A DNA stretch of 64,000 nt, from positions 372,001 through 436,000 of the forward strand of contig NZ_JARHTP010000003.1 of assembly GCF_029223485.1 (NCBI RefSeq). The letters are read 5' to 3'. The first letter of the stretch is position 1, and every line of letters begins with the position of its first letter. The notes beneath the pieces were generated by a model that was given only the letters and a program-made list of their open reading frames with translations, did no database searches and was not told the DNA's origin. Both the position numbers and the translations under genes were made by a program. Of the stretch, positions 35,321 through 44,801 are shown piece by piece. The stretch comes from Streptomyces coacervatus (GTDB lineage Bacteria; Actinomycetota; Actinomycetes; Streptomycetales; Streptomycetaceae).

Positions 35321-38300
35321 ATGACAACGCCGACGTACCGCCAGGTGCCCGCCCAGGTCGACCTGCCCGCGCTCGAGCACGCCGTGCTCGACTTCTGGCG
35401 CGAGCAGAAGATCTTCGCCAAGACCCTGGAGCAGTCCGAGGGCCGCCCCGAGTGGGTCTTCTACGAGGGCCCGCCCACCGCCAACGGCATGCCGGGCGCC
35501 CACCACATCGAGGCGCGCGTCTTCAAGGACGTCTTCCCCCGCTTCCGCACCATGCGCGGCTACCACGTGGCCCGCAAGGCCGGCTGGGACTGCCATGGCC
35601 TCCCGGTGGAGCTGGCCGTCGAGAAGGAGCTCGGCTTCAGCGGCAAGAAGGACATCGAGGCGTACGGCATCGCCGAGTTCAACGCCAAGTGCCGCGAGTC
35701 CGTGACCCGCCACACCGACGCCTTCGAGGCCCTCACGACCCGCATGGGTTACTGGACCGACCTCAACGACCCCTACCGCACGATGGACCCGGAGTACATC
35801 GAGTCCGTCTGGTGGTCGCTCAAGGAGATCTTCAACAAGGGCCTGCTGGTCCAGGACCACCGCGTCGCCCCCTGGTGCCCCCGCTGCGGCACCGGCCTGT
35901 CGGACCACGAGCTGGCGCAGGGCTACGAGACGGTCGTCGACCCGTCCGTGTACGTCCGTTTCCCCCTCACCTCCGGTCCGCTCGCCGGCGAAGCCGCGCT
36001 CCTGGTCTGGACGACGACCCCCTGGACGCTGGTCTCCAACACGGCCGTCGCCGCGCACCCCGAGGTCACCTACGTCGTCGCGACCGACGGCGAGGAGAAG
36101 CTCGTCGTCGCCGAGCCGCTCGTCGCCAAGGCACTCGGCGAGGGCTGGGAGACCACCGGTCAGTCCTTCACCGGCGCCGAAATGGAGCGCTGGACCTATC
36201 AACGACCGTTCGAGCTGGTGGAGTTCCCGGCCGAGGCGCATTTTGTCGTCAACGCCGAGTACGTCACGACCGAGGACGGTACGGGCCTGGTCCACCAGTC
36301 CCCCGCCTTCGGTGAGGACGACCTCAAGGTCTGCCGCGCCTACGGCCTGCCCGTCGTGAACCCGGTCCGCCCGGACGGCACCTTCGAGGAGGACGTCCCG
36401 CTGGTCGGCGGTGTCTTCTTCAAGAAGGCGGACGAACAGCTCACCGAGGACCTCCAGCAGCGCGGCCTCCTCTTCAGGCACATCCCGTACGAGCACAGCT
36501 ACCCGCACTGCTGGCGCTGCCACACCGCGCTCCTCTACTACGCGCAGCCGTCCTGGTACATCCGCACCACGGCCGTCAAGGACCGCCTCCTCCAGGAGAA
36601 CGAGAACACCAACTGGTTCCCCGACACGGTCAAGCACGGCCGGTACGGCGACTGGCTGAACAACAACATCGACTGGGCGCTGTCCCGCAACCGCTACTGG
36701 GGCACCCCGCTGCCGATCTGGCGCTGCGAGGACGACCACCTCACCGTCGTCGGCTCGCGCGCGGAGCTCACCGAGCTGACCGGCACCGACCAGTCCGAAC
36801 TGGACCCGCACCGCCCGTACATCGACGACGTCACGCTCGCCTGCCCCAAGTGCCACAAGACGGCCACGCGCGTGCCGGAGGTCATCGACGCCTGGTACGA
36901 CTCGGGTTCGATGCCGTTCGCGCAGTGGGGATACCCGTACAAGAACAAGGAGTTGTTCGAGAGCCGCTACCCGGCGCAGTTCATCTCCGAGGCGATCGAC
37001 CAGACCCGCGGCTGGTTCTACACGCTCATGGCCGTCGGCACGCTGGTCTTCGACAAGTCCTCGTACGAGAACGTGGTCTGCCTGGGCCACATCCTCGCCG
37101 AGGACGGCCGCAAGATGTCCAAGCACCTGGGCAACATCCTGCAGCCGATCCCGCTGATGGACCAGCACGGCGCGGACGCGGTGCGCTGGTTCATGGCGGC
37201 CGGCGGCTCCCCGTGGGCGGCACGCCGCGTGGGCCACGGCACCATCCAGGAGGTCGTCCGCAAGACGCTCCTGACGTACTGGAACACGGTCGCCTTCCAG
37301 GCCCTGTACGCGCGCACCTCCAACTGGGCGCCCAGCGAGGCCGATCCGGCCCCGGCGGACCGTCCGCTCCTGGACCGCTGGCTGCTGTCCGAACTCCACG
37401 CGCTCACCGACCAGGTGACACAGGCTCTGGAGGCCTACGACACCCAGCGCGCCGGCAAGCTCCTGTCGGCGTTCGTCGACGATCTCTCCAACTGGTACGT
37501 CCGCCGCTCGCGCCGCCGCTTCTGGCAGGGCGACAAGGCGGCGCTGCGCACCCTGCACGAGGTCGTCGAGACGGTCACCAAGCTGATGGCCCCGCTGACC
37601 CCGTTCATCACCGAGCGGGTCTGGCAGGACCTGGTCGTGCCGGTCGCCCCGGGAGCCCCGGAGTCGGTGCACCTGGCGTCCTGGCCCGAGGCGGACCTGA
37701 CGGCGATCGACCCCGAGCTGTCGAAGCAGATGGTCCTCGTCCGCCGTCTCGTGGAGCTGGGCCGTGCCACGCGCGCGGAGTCGGGCGTGAAGACCCGCCA
37801 GCCGCTGTCCCGTGCGCTCATCGCCGCGACCGGCTTCGACGCCCTCGACCGCGAGCTGCACTCGCAGATCACGGAGGAGCTGAACGTCACATCCCTCGCG
37901 TCGCTCAGCGAGGTCGGCGGCAGCCTCGTCGACACGACCGCGAAGGCCAACTTCCGCGCCCTGGGCAAGCGGTTCGGCAAGCGCGTCCAGGACGTGGCGA
38001 AGGCCGTCGCGGGCGCGGACGCTGCCGGGCTGTCCCTGGCCCTGCGCGAGGGCACGGCGTCGGTCGAGGTCGACGGCGAAACGATCACCCTCGCCCCGGA
38101 TGAGGTGATCATCACAGAGACGCCGCGCGAGGGCTGGTCGGTGGCCTCCGACTCGGGTGCCACGGTCGCCCTGGACCTGGAGATCACCGAGGAGCTGCGC
38201 CAGGCGGGCCTCGCCCGTGACGCGATCCGCCTGATCCAGGAGGCCCGCAAGAACAGCGGCCTCGACGTGGCCGACCGTATCGCCCTGCGCTGGACGTCCA

Positions 38301-38473
38301 CGGACCCGGCGGTCATCGCGGCCCTCACCGAGCACGCGCCCCTGATCGCCGACGAGGTCCTGGCGACGGCCTTCTTGAATGAGCACAGGGCACAAGGAGA
38401 GGCGGACGACACGTACGGCGACCCGTTCACCGACGAGGGCCTGTCCCTGACGTTCCGCCTGCGCAAGGCCTGA
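35321..38473 (+). CDS. ileS: Isoleucyl-tRNA synthetase
   Basis: Charges tRNA(Ile); class I synthetase with Rossmann core, CP1 editing insertion and anticodon-binding domain. It has 1050 residues, the longer eukaryote-like form. The HIGH motif is read as HHIE in NGMPGAHHIEARV, and KMSKS as KMSKH in EDGRKMSKHLGN. Editing-domain motifs VWTTTPWTLVSNTAVAAHP and GTGLVHQSPAFGEDD are present. ATG at 35321 has GGAGGA 9 bases upstream, within the T-box-controlled hairpin; the frame is open upstream only through the leader. A 17-bp hairpin follows the stop codon. Confidence 0.97.
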   Translation: MTTPTYRQVPAQVDLPALEHAVLDFWREQKIFAKTLEQSEGRPEWVFYEGPPTANGMPGAHHIEARVFKDVFPRFRTMRGYHVARKAGWDCHGLPVELAVEKELGFSGKKDIEAYGIAEFNAKCRESVTRHTDAFEALTTRMGYWTDLNDPYRTMDPEYIESVWWSLKEIFNKGLLVQDHRVAPWCPRCGTGLSDHELAQGYETVVDPSVYVRFPLTSGPLAGEAALLVWTTTPWTLVSNTAVAAHPEVTYVVATDGEEKLVVAEPLVAKALGEGWETTGQSFTGAEMERWTYQRPFELVEFPAEAHFVVNAEYVTTEDGTGLVHQSPAFGEDDLKVCRAYGLPVVNPVRPDGTFEEDVPLVGGVFFKKADEQLTEDLQQRGLLFRHIPYEHSYPHCWRCHTALLYYAQPSWYIRTTAVKDRLLQENENTNWFPDTVKHGRYGDWLNNNIDWALSRNRYWGTPLPIWRCEDDHLTVVGSRAELTELTGTDQSELDPHRPYIDDVTLACPKCHKTATRVPEVIDAWYDSGSMPFAQWGYPYKNKELFESRYPAQFISEAIDQTRGWFYTLMAVGTLVFDKSSYENVVCLGHILAEDGRKMSKHLGNILQPIPLMDQHGADAVRWFMAAGGSPWAARRVGHGTIQEVVRKTLLTYWNTVAFQALYARTSNWAPSEADPAPADRPLLDRWLLSELHALTDQVTQALEAYDTQRAGKLLSAFVDDLSNWYVRRSRRRFWQGDKAALRTLHEVVETVTKLMAPLTPFITERVWQDLVVPVAPGAPESVHLASWPEADLTAIDPELSKQMVLVRRLVELGRATRAESGVKTRQPLSRALIAATGFDALDRELHSQITEELNVTSLASLSEVGGSLVDTTAKANFRALGKRFGKRVQDVAKAVAGADAAGLSLALREGTASVEVDGETITLAPDEVIITETPREGWSVASDSGATVALDLEITEELRQAGLARDAIRLIQEARKNSGLDVADRIALRWTSTDPAVIAALTEHAPLIADEVLATAFLNEHRAQGEADDTYGDPFTDEGLSLTFRLRKA

Positions 38474-38483
38474 GCGAGCACCG

Positions 38484-38522
38484 ACGGGCCCGGCACTCCC
38501 TGAGCGGGAGTGCCGGGCCCGT
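38484..38522 (+). terminator. 17-bp stem terminator after ileS
   Basis: ACGGGCCCGGCACTCCC (38484-38500) pairs without mismatch with the complementary arm at 38506-38522 over the loop TGAGC, 11 bp after the stop codon. Confidence 0.9.
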
Positions 38523-38568
38523 GACGTACCGCTCGCCGAATCCCTCCCCGTCATCTGCAACACGCGTA

Positions 38569-38612
38569 AACAGGGCGGGGCCCCGGATCGAAATCCGGGG
38601 CCCCGCCCTGTT
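38569..38612 (-). terminator. 20-bp stem terminator after divIVA
   Basis: Arms at 38569-38588 and 38593-38612 are perfectly complementary, with the tetraloop CGAA. It lies 46 bp past the divIVA stop and can act on both convergent transcripts. Confidence 0.9.
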
Positions 38613-38657
38613 GAACGCTGCCGACGCCTACGGCGTACTAGTGGCCGTGGCCGGCCG

Positions 38658-39863
38658 TCAGTTGTCGTCCTCGTCGATCAGGAACCCACGCATCGGCGAG
38701 GGAGCCTGGCCCATCGGCGACGGACCCTGGGGACGGACCGGAGCCATGGGCTGGGTCATCGCCGGGGACATCTGCTGCTGGCCGCCGTAGGACGGAGCAG
38801 CCGGAGCCGGGGCGCCGCCCATGGTCGGGTTGCCGCCGTACGACGGGGCGCTCGCGCCGGCCGGTGCCATGGAAGGCGCCGGGGACGGCGGAAGCGACGC
38901 GGCCGCCGGGGTACGCGGCGGAGCCAGCGAGTCGTCGGCCTGGGTCTCCAGCTGACGGAGCTGGGACTCGAGGTACGACTTCAGGCGCGTACGGTACTCG
39001 CGCTCGAAGCCGCGCAGGTCCTCGACCTTGCGCTCCAGCGTGGCGCGGGCGGACTCCAGGGAGCCCATCGCGACGCGGTGCTTCTCCTGCGCGTCCCGCT
39101 CCAGCGCGTCGGCCTTGGCACGGGCGTCACGCTCGAGACCCTCGGCACGGCTGCGGGCCTCGCCGACGATCTTGTTGGCTTCGGAGCGGGCCTCGGCGAT
39201 CGCCTGGTCGGCGGTCTGCTGGGCCAGCGAGAGGACACGGGCGGCGCTGTCGCCACCAGGGCCCTGACCGGGGCCGCCCATCGGACCGCCCATGGGGCCG
39301 CCCATCGGACCACCCATCTGCTGCTGCATGGGAGGCTGGCCGCCCATCGGGCCCTGACCCATGGGGCCCTGCCCCATCGGACCTTGACCCATCGGACCTT
39401 GACCCATCGGACCCTGGCCCATCGGACCCTGGCCCATCGGACCGGGACCCTGGGGACCACCCTGACCACCGCCGGGACCGGCGGGCAGCTGCGGGGCACC
39501 GCTCGGCAGCTGGGGCGGACCACCCATGGGGCCACCCATCTGCTGCTGCGGCGGGCCCGATATGCCGGCGGGTACGGGAGCACCCGGACCGCGCATCCCC
39601 TGCTGAGGCATGCCCTGCCCCTGATCCTGCGGACCGGGGCCGCCGGGGCCCTCCGGGGGCTTGCGCATGTTCTGCTGGTTCTGGGCAGCAGCGCGCGTGG
39701 CCGCGGCCAGTTTGGCCCGCAGGTCCTCGTTCTCGCGGAGCAGGCGGGTCAGTTCGGCTTCGACCTCATCGAGGAAGGCATCGACCTCGTCCTCGTCATA
39801 GCCTTCTCGGAGGCGGACGGTCGTGAACTGCTTGTTCCGCACGTCCTCGGGGGTCAACGGCAT
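38658..39863 (-). CDS. divIVA: DivIVA polar-growth scaffold protein
   Basis: A coiled-coil protein that marks growing hyphal tips and directs polar cell-wall growth in Streptomyces. It has 401 residues. The conserved N-terminal domain begins [20 protein letters not shown] and continues into a coiled coil to about residue 60. A Pro/Gly/Gln/Met-rich linker (about 68-205) contains seven GPMGQ-type repeats. A long second coiled coil follows (about 206-305, [20 protein letters not shown]), then a Pro-rich tail ending [10 protein letters not shown]. It is the last gene of the division cluster. Confidence 0.96.
   Translation of the reverse strand: MPLTPEDVRNKQFTTVRLREGYDEDEVDAFLDEVEAELTRLLRENEDLRAKLAAATRAAAQNQQNMRKPPEGPGGPGPQDQGQGMPQQGMRGPGAPVPAGISGPPQQQMGGPMGGPPQLPSGAPQLPAGPGGGQGGPQGPGPMGQGPMGQGPMGQGPMGQGPMGQGPMGQGPMGGQPPMQQQMGGPMGGPMGGPMGGPGQGPGGDSAARVLSLAQQTADQAIAEARSEANKIVGEARSRAEGLERDARAKADALERDAQEKHRVAMGSLESARATLERKVEDLRGFEREYRTRLKSYLESQLRQLETQADDSLAPPRTPAAASLPPSPAPSMAPAGASAPSYGGNPTMGGAPAPAAPSYGGQQQMSPAMTQPMAPVRPQGPSPMGQAPSPMRGFLIDEDDN
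39347..39443 (-). repeat. 15-bp tandem repeat array inside divIVA
   Basis: Seven near-identical in-frame 15-bp units encode the GPMGQ series of the DivIVA linker; on the plus strand they read as variants of GGACCYTGVCCCATC. GPMG units also occur at about 39279-39317. Copy number is likely variable between strains. Confidence 0.85.
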
Positions 39864-39916
39864 CTCTTCACCTCAACGTAGTCGTCGGCAATCGGCAAGA
39901 CGGTAGGTCACATCGG

Positions 39917-40201
39917 TCACAGCCGGCTCACGATCGAGATCAGGATGTAGACGATGATCATCAGTACGAAGAAGGACAGGTCGAGCGCCACGCCCCCGAG
40001 GCGCAGCGGCGGAATGAACCGCCGCAGAAGCTTGAGCGGTGGGTCGGTGACAGTGTAGGTGGCCTCCAGAACGACCACCATCGCCTTGCCGGGTTGCCAT
40101 GAGCGGGCGAACTGGAAGACGTAGTCCATGACCAACCGGAAGATGAGCACGATGAGAAAGCACATCAGCGCGATGTAGATGACATCCAGGACCACGCTCA
40201 T
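39917..40201 (-). CDS. sepG: YggT-family membrane protein (SepG/YlmG)
   Basis: A 94-residue protein with two YggT-type hydrophobic segments, VLDVIYIALMCFLIVLIFRL near the N-terminus and ALDLSFFVLMIIVYILISIV at the C-terminus, joined by an amphipathic loop with DPPLKLLRRFIPP. In Streptomyces the gene at this place, between sepF and divIVA, is known as sepG and helps place FtsZ and organise the nucleoid during sporulation. ATG at 40201. The name is assigned by family and position. Confidence 0.88.
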   Translation of the reverse strand: MSVVLDVIYIALMCFLIVLIFRLVMDYVFQFARSWQPGKAMVVVLEATYTVTDPPLKLLRRFIPPLRLGGVALDLSFFVLMIIVYILISIVSRL

Positions 40202-40273
40202 TGCTGGTGCTTCCCTCTCCCCTGTTTCCGTGCTGCTGGTTACTACTTGTACTGCTTTTTCCGGTCGTGCGTC

Positions 40274-40915
40274 TCAGCTCTGGTTGAAGAACCCGCCCTC
40301 TGCGATACGGGCCTTGTCCTCCGCCGTGACATCGACGTTAGCAGGCGACAACAGGAACACCTTCTGCGTCACCCGCTCGATGCTGCCGTGAAGACCAAAC
40401 ACCAATCCTGCCGCAAAGTCGACAAGTCGCTTCGCGTCTGTGTCATCCATCTCAGTCAGATTCATGATCACCGGGGTGCCCTCACGGAAGTGTTCCCCGA
40501 TGGTACGGGCCTCGTTGTAGGTCCGCGGGTGAAGCGTGGTGATCCGGTAAGGCTCTCGTTCCGACACGACCTTGGGCATGATCACCGGTGCGTTCTTCTC
40601 CAGGCTTGCGCGTTCTTGTGTGATGGACGCCACGGGCGCGATGCGCGCCGGACGGCTGGATTCCGCGGGTAGCGAAGCGGAACGGGCCACCGGTTCGCGT
40701 GACGCGGGCGGTTGTACGATTCGCACTTCTTCGTCCCTTTGGGACTGATGTGCTACGTGGGACTGGTGGGACGGTTCGTGCCTCCGATGGTCCCGTTCGG
40801 GCTCGGGGTCCAGCTCGGGCTCGAAGTCGTCATCGGGGTCGAATCCCCGGCCGTCGTACCCATCGTCCTCCACGAGGCCGAGGTAGACCGCCATCTTGCG
40901 CATCGCGCCGGCCAT
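40274..40915 (-). CDS. sepF: SepF, cytosolic FtsZ-anchoring division protein
   Basis: Tethers FtsZ polymers to the membrane; essential where FtsA is absent, as in actinobacteria. It has 213 residues. The N-terminal amphipathic membrane helix is [18 protein letters not shown], followed by an acidic, disordered linker and the conserved C-terminal domain ([20 protein letters not shown] with [20 protein letters not shown]). ATG at 40915 has GGAGG 9 bases upstream and gives exactly this membrane helix; the frame is open further upstream to 41011 but without conservation cues. Confidence 0.96.
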   Translation of the reverse strand: MAGAMRKMAVYLGLVEDDGYDGRGFDPDDDFEPELDPEPERDHRRHEPSHQSHVAHQSQRDEEVRIVQPPASREPVARSASLPAESSRPARIAPVASITQERASLEKNAPVIMPKVVSEREPYRITTLHPRTYNEARTIGEHFREGTPVIMNLTEMDDTDAKRLVDFAAGLVFGLHGSIERVTQKVFLLSPANVDVTAEDKARIAEGGFFNQS

Positions 40916-41043
40916 GCTCTGAGTCCTCCGCTCTGTGGTGGATCGGCTGACGACTGCCAAGTGCCCGCGATCCACGAGGTCGTTGCGCCCGCCTTCGGTG
41001 GCACTGACCATATTTTCTGCTGTGGTCCGACTTCCTGGCGACG

Positions 41044-41763
41044 TTACCCGAGCCTGGGGCGGACTCCGAGTACCGCGGTACCGACGCGTACATGTGTCGC
41101 CCCGGCGGCCACGGCCTGTTCGAGGTCCGCACTCATTCCTGCCGAGACCATGTTCGCAGCCGGATGAGCTCGGCGCAGGTCCGTCGACAAATCCATCAAC
41201 CGCTCGAATGCCGCCAGTTCGCGCCCCGCGTAGGGGCCGGTGAGCGGCGCGACGGTCATCAGACCGTCCAGCCGCAGACCCGGTGCCCGCGCGACCAGCT
41301 CACCCAACTCTTCGATTCCGCCGGGCCCGACGCCCCCGCGCTCCCCGCGGCCGCTCTCGTCGGCGTCGAGCGCGACCTGGACCAGACAGCCGAGCTCGCG
41401 CTCCTGTCGCACCGCCTCCTTCGAGAGCGCCGTGACAAGCCGGGCGCGGTCCACGGACTGCACCAGGCCGGCATAACCGACCACGGAACGCACCTTGTTG
41501 GTCTGCAATTGACCCACAAAATGCCAAGTCAGGGGCAGATCCGAGCAGGCCGCGGCCTTGGGTGCCGCGTCCTGGTCGCGGTTCTCGGCCACGTGTCGCA
41601 CACCGAGTCCCGACAGAATCCGCACATCGCTCGCCGGATAGGTCTTGGTGACCACGATCAGGGTCACCTCCTCGCGCTTGCGCCCGGCGGCCAGGCAGGC
41701 GGCAGTGATACGACGCTCCACCTTCGCCAGGTTTTCGGCGAGTTCGTCCTTACGGTCCCTCAT
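41044..41763 (-). CDS. YggS/PLPBP-family pyridoxal phosphate homeostasis protein
   Basis: A 239-residue PLP-binding protein without known catalysis; it controls free PLP and amino-acid/keto-acid balance. The PLP lysine is in [11 protein letters not shown] near residue 40. [14 protein letters not shown] and the phosphate-binding [25 protein letters not shown] are as expected. The usual HFGENRVQ segment reads [11 protein letters not shown] at 41763 is chosen to match the family length. It follows pgeF by 5 bp, the usual place of ylmE in Gram-positive division clusters. Confidence 0.92.
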   Translation of the reverse strand: MRDRKDELAENLAKVERRITAACLAAGRKREEVTLIVVTKTYPASDVRILSGLGVRHVAENRDQDAAPKAAACSDLPLTWHFVGQLQTNKVRSVVGYAGLVQSVDRARLVTALSKEAVRQERELGCLVQVALDADESGRGERGGVGPGGIEELGELVARAPGLRLDGLMTVAPLTGPYAGRELAAFERLMDLSTDLRRAHPAANMVSAGMSADLEQAVAAGATHVRVGTAVLGVRPRLG

Positions 41764-41768
41764 GTCCC

Positions 41769-42506
41769 TCAGTCCAGCCAGACATATCCCGCGAGTCGCC
41801 CCGTGGTTCGATCGCGGCGGTACGAGAAGTGGTCGCCCGACTCGATCGTGCACACCGGCGACTGCTCCCGGTCGTGCACCCCCAGCCGCTCGAGCTGCGC
41901 GTGCACCCCCGCGGTCACATCGACCGCCGGAGTGCCCCAACTCGTCTCGGCGTACGCCGCCGGCTCGACGGCGGCCACGTCGGCCCGCATCGCGTCCGGC
42001 ACTTCGTAGCACCGGCCGCAGACGGCGGGTCCGGTGCGGGCGACGATCCGGCCCGGCTCGGCGCCGAGTTCGGTCATGGCCCGTACGGCGGCGGGGACGA
42101 TCCCGGCAACCATGCCGGGCCGCCCCGCATGGGCCGCGGCGACCACTCCGGCGACCGGGTCGGCGAGCAGAACGGGCGTGCAGTCGGCGGTGAGGACGGC
42201 GAGCGCGAGACCCCGCTGCACCGTGACGACGGCGTCGACCTCGGGCACCGGACGATCGCCCCACGGCCCGTCGACCACCGCCACGTCCGCCCCGTGCACC
42301 TGGTTCATCCAGACCACCCGAGCCGGGTCCAGCCCAAGGGACTTGGCGGTCAGGTCACGATTTGTCCGTACGGCGCCGGGGTCGTCGCCGACCGCTCCGC
42401 CGAGGTTGAGCTCCTCGTACGGAACGGCGCTCACCCCGCCCCACCGGTCGGTGAAGGCGAAGTGCGCGCCGTTCACTGTGCTCGTTCGGGAGCGCTGTCC
42501 TATCAC
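41769..42506 (-). CDS. pgeF: PgeF/YlmD-family purine nucleoside phosphorylase (laccase-domain)
   Basis: A 245-residue protein of the former multicopper polyphenol oxidase (DUF152) family. Members act on purine nucleosides or edit peptidoglycan precursors with misincorporated residues. Metal/active-site segments are [30 protein letters not shown] and [11 protein letters not shown]. Start GTG at 42506 overlaps the ftsZ stop (GTGA), so expression is coupled to ftsZ. Which of the proposed activities applies is not visible. Confidence 0.9.
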   Translation of the reverse strand: MIGQRSRTSTVNGAHFAFTDRWGGVSAVPYEELNLGGAVGDDPGAVRTNRDLTAKSLGLDPARVVWMNQVHGADVAVVDGPWGDRPVPEVDAVVTVQRGLALAVLTADCTPVLLADPVAGVVAAAHAGRPGMVAGIVPAAVRAMTELGAEPGRIVARTGPAVCGRCYEVPDAMRADVAAVEPAAYAETSWGTPAVDVTAGVHAQLERLGVHDREQSPVCTIESGDHFSYRRDRTTGRLAGYVWLD

Positions 42507-43702
42507 TTCAGGAAGTCCGGCACGTCCAGCTCCTCGGCCGCGCTGTCCGAGTAGGACCGCGACGGCGGGACCGGCGGGGTGGCCGAAAGGTCGTTGGCCG
42601 GCTCCGGTGCGGGCTCCGGGTCCTCCTTCGGCGTGACGCTGCCGAGCGAGCCGAAGGACGGGCGGCTCTCGGACTGCCGTACCGGAGTGGGCTCGTCGCG
42701 GCGGGCGGCCGAGGTCGAGGAGGTGCCGATGACGTTGTCCCGGCGGGCCGGCGGCTGGCCGCCGTCGAAGCCCGCGGCGATGACGGTGACCCGCACCTCG
42801 TCGCCGAGGGCGTCGTCGATGACCGCGCCGAAGATGATGTTGGCCTCGGGGTGGGCGGCCTCGCTGACCAGCTGGGCGGCCTCGTTGATCTCGAACAGGC
42901 CGAGGTCGGAGCCGCCGGAGATGGAGAGCAGGACGCCCCGGGCGCCGTCGATGGACGCCTCCAGGAGCGGCGAGGAGATCGCCATCTCTGCCGCGGCCAC
43001 GGCGCGGTCGTCGCCGCGGGCCGAGCCGATGCCCATGAGGGCCGAACCGGCCTCGGACATGACGGACTTGACGTCGGCGAAGTCGAGGTTGATCAGACCC
43101 GGGGTGGTGATGAGGTCGGTGATGCCCTGGACACCGGAGAGCAGGACCTGGTCGGCCGACTTGAAGGCGTCGAGCACCGAGACCTGGCGGTCCGAGATGG
43201 ACAGCAGCCGGTCGTTCGGGATGACGATGAGGGTGTCGACCTCTTCGCGGAGTTCGGCGATGCCGTCCTCTGCCTGGTTGGCGCGGCGCCGTCCCTCGAA
43301 GGTGAACGGGCGCGTGACCACGCCGATGGTGAGGGCGCCCAGGGAGCGGGCGATGTTGGCCACGACGGGCGCGCCGCCGGTGCCGGTGCCGCCGCCTTCA
43401 CCGGCCGTCACGAAGACCATGTCGGCCCCCTTGAGGACCTCTTCGATCTCCTCGCGGTGGTCCTCGGCGGCCTTGCGGCCGACGGCCGGGTTGGCTCCGG
43501 CGCCGAGTCCGCGGGTGAGTTCGCGGCCGACGTCGAGCTTGACGTCGGCGTCGCTCATCAACAGCGCCTGCGCGTCGGTGTTGATGGCGATGAACTCGAC
43601 GCCCTTGAGACCGACCTCGATCATCCGGTTGATGGCATTGACACCACCGCCGCCGACACCGATGACTTTGATGACTGCGAGGTAGTTCTGCGGTGCTGCC
43701 AC
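42503..43702 (-). CDS. ftsZ: Cell division GTPase FtsZ
   Basis: Tubulin-like GTPase that forms the Z-ring, needed for sporulation septa in Streptomyces. With GTG at 43702 it has 399 residues, the usual length. [14 protein letters not shown] starts the nucleotide fold, the tubulin signature is [10 protein letters not shown], and the T7 loop is [14 protein letters not shown] disordered linker (about 315-385) ends in the LDVPDFLK peptide that binds SepF and other partners. GAGAGG lies 8 bases before the start. A frame extending to 43786 is not supported. Confidence 0.98.
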   Translation of the reverse strand: MAAPQNYLAVIKVIGVGGGGVNAINRMIEVGLKGVEFIAINTDAQALLMSDADVKLDVGRELTRGLGAGANPAVGRKAAEDHREEIEEVLKGADMVFVTAGEGGGTGTGGAPVVANIARSLGALTIGVVTRPFTFEGRRRANQAEDGIAELREEVDTLIVIPNDRLLSISDRQVSVLDAFKSADQVLLSGVQGITDLITTPGLINLDFADVKSVMSEAGSALMGIGSARGDDRAVAAAEMAISSPLLEASIDGARGVLLSISGGSDLGLFEINEAAQLVSEAAHPEANIIFGAVIDDALGDEVRVTVIAAGFDGGQPPARRDNVIGTSSTSAARRDEPTPVRQSESRPSFGSLGSVTPKEDPEPAPEPANDLSATPPVPPSRSYSDSAAEELDVPDFLK

Positions 43703-43979
43703 GTCGAAGGCCTCTCGCCTCGAGTTACGTGTCGCCGCCTCGCTTGGGATGCGATCCGACGACTGATGCCGATTGGGACGGTCCATAACGCCGACCCGAA
43801 CCCTAACGTTGAAGTTTAGGGTTACCAGTGTGACTGTTCGCTGGACTCTTCCGAACAGGACACTAAGTCGACAAGTGGCGCACGTTCAACGAACACGCCG
43901 AACCTCCCGTTTTTCTTTTCACCCTATGTGATCAGCCGTAGCGCTGCCCAACCAGGGTGCTGGCCTGCGCGGATGTGCG
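43703..43979 (-). promoter_or_regulatory. ftsZ promoter/regulatory region with two dyads
   Basis: 277 bp between ftsQ and ftsZ without a gene. AACCCTAA (43799-43806) and TTAGGGTT (43816-43823) form a perfect inverted repeat with a 9-base spacer. CTGTTCG (43834-43840) and CGAACAG (43852-43858) form a second one with an 11-base spacer. GACAC at 43859-43863 matches the WhiA core motif; WhiA/WhiB control of ftsZ is known in Streptomyces. On the minus strand TTCAAC, 17 bases, then a GTTATG-like -10 overlap the first dyad. Promoter assignment is inference. Confidence 0.6.
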
Positions 43980-44795
43980 TCAACTCCCTGATGACGCAGG
44001 GGCGGTGGGAACCGAGACGTCGAAGTACCGCGCATCCGGCGCCGCTTTCATGAGTGCGGTGAGCGTACGGGCCTTCGCTGCGCCCTTCTCACTGCTCCCC
44101 CAGGAGACGGTCCGGCCGTCACCCAACTCCAGTGAGATGTCGTCGTAGGAACGGACCTTGACGGTCTCGGTGTCGCGCGCGACGGCGGCCGGAATGGCAC
44201 GGGCGACGAGCGCCGCCGCCCGCACCAACCGGTCCTCGCCGAAGCGCCGCAGGCTCGCCGCCGACGAGCCCGAGGAGGACAGGGAGAATTCCAGCGCGGG
44301 AATGCCTTTCGGGGCTTGGGAAACCGTGGCGAAACGGACACCTTTGCGGTCCACTTCGACGACGTTTCCGCCCTTTTGCACAACCAGAACCGGAGTGCGC
44401 TCGCTCACTTTCAGCCCGATTCCATGGGGCCAGGAACGGACCACGTCAACCGTGTCAATTCGGGGCAGTTTCCGCCGCAGCCGCGTCTCAATCACATCGG
44501 TGTGAACGGAAATCAGCGGGGCCCCGACCGGGACTTGGGCGGCCTCGCGCACCTGCGCCGGGGTCAGCACCCGGGTACCCGAGACCGACACGCGCTCCAC
44601 GCGCACCCACTGCGAGCCGTACAACACCCAGACTGCGCCCGCCCCGAGAAGGGCGAGCAGGCCGACAAGGATGATGATCAGACGAAGGCGGAGCCGCCCA
44701 GACCTCCGCGCCGGAGGCGGGCCGGACGACTCCTGCTGGCGTTCACCGCGTTCGGCGGTGGTCGGTCCGGCCACGCTTCCAGCCCCTTCGTTCAT
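43980..44795 (-). CDS. ftsQ: Cell division protein FtsQ
   Basis: Bitopic membrane protein of the divisome that joins FtsL and FtsB-like proteins to FtsW/FtsI. It has 271 residues: a cytosolic N-terminus (about 36), one transmembrane helix (LIIILVGLLALLGAGAVWVL), a POTRA domain (VERVSVSGTRVLTPAQVREA) and the beta domain. RSWPHGIGLKVSERTPVLVV is the typical FtsQ strand region. It starts 6 bp after murG. The downstream ftsZ has its own promoter region. Confidence 0.93.
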   Translation of the reverse strand: MNEGAGSVAGPTTAERGERQQESSGPPPARRSGRLRLRLIIILVGLLALLGAGAVWVLYGSQWVRVERVSVSGTRVLTPAQVREAAQVPVGAPLISVHTDVIETRLRRKLPRIDTVDVVRSWPHGIGLKVSERTPVLVVQKGGNVVEVDRKGVRFATVSQAPKGIPALEFSLSSSGSSAASLRRFGEDRLVRAAALVARAIPAAVARDTETVKVRSYDDISLELGDGRTVSWGSSEKGAAKARTLTALMKAAPDARYFDVSVPTAPASSGS

Positions 44796-44801
44796 ACGGT
44801 C

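Noticed and set aside
43799..43823. Telomere-like TTAGGG sequence
   Set aside because: Single inverted pair only; Streptomyces ends use other terminal palindromes.
43834..43858. LexA (SOS) box upstream of ftsZ
   Set aside because: The actinobacterial SOS box reads CGAAC-n4-GTTCG. Here the half-sites are in the opposite order with an 11-base spacer.
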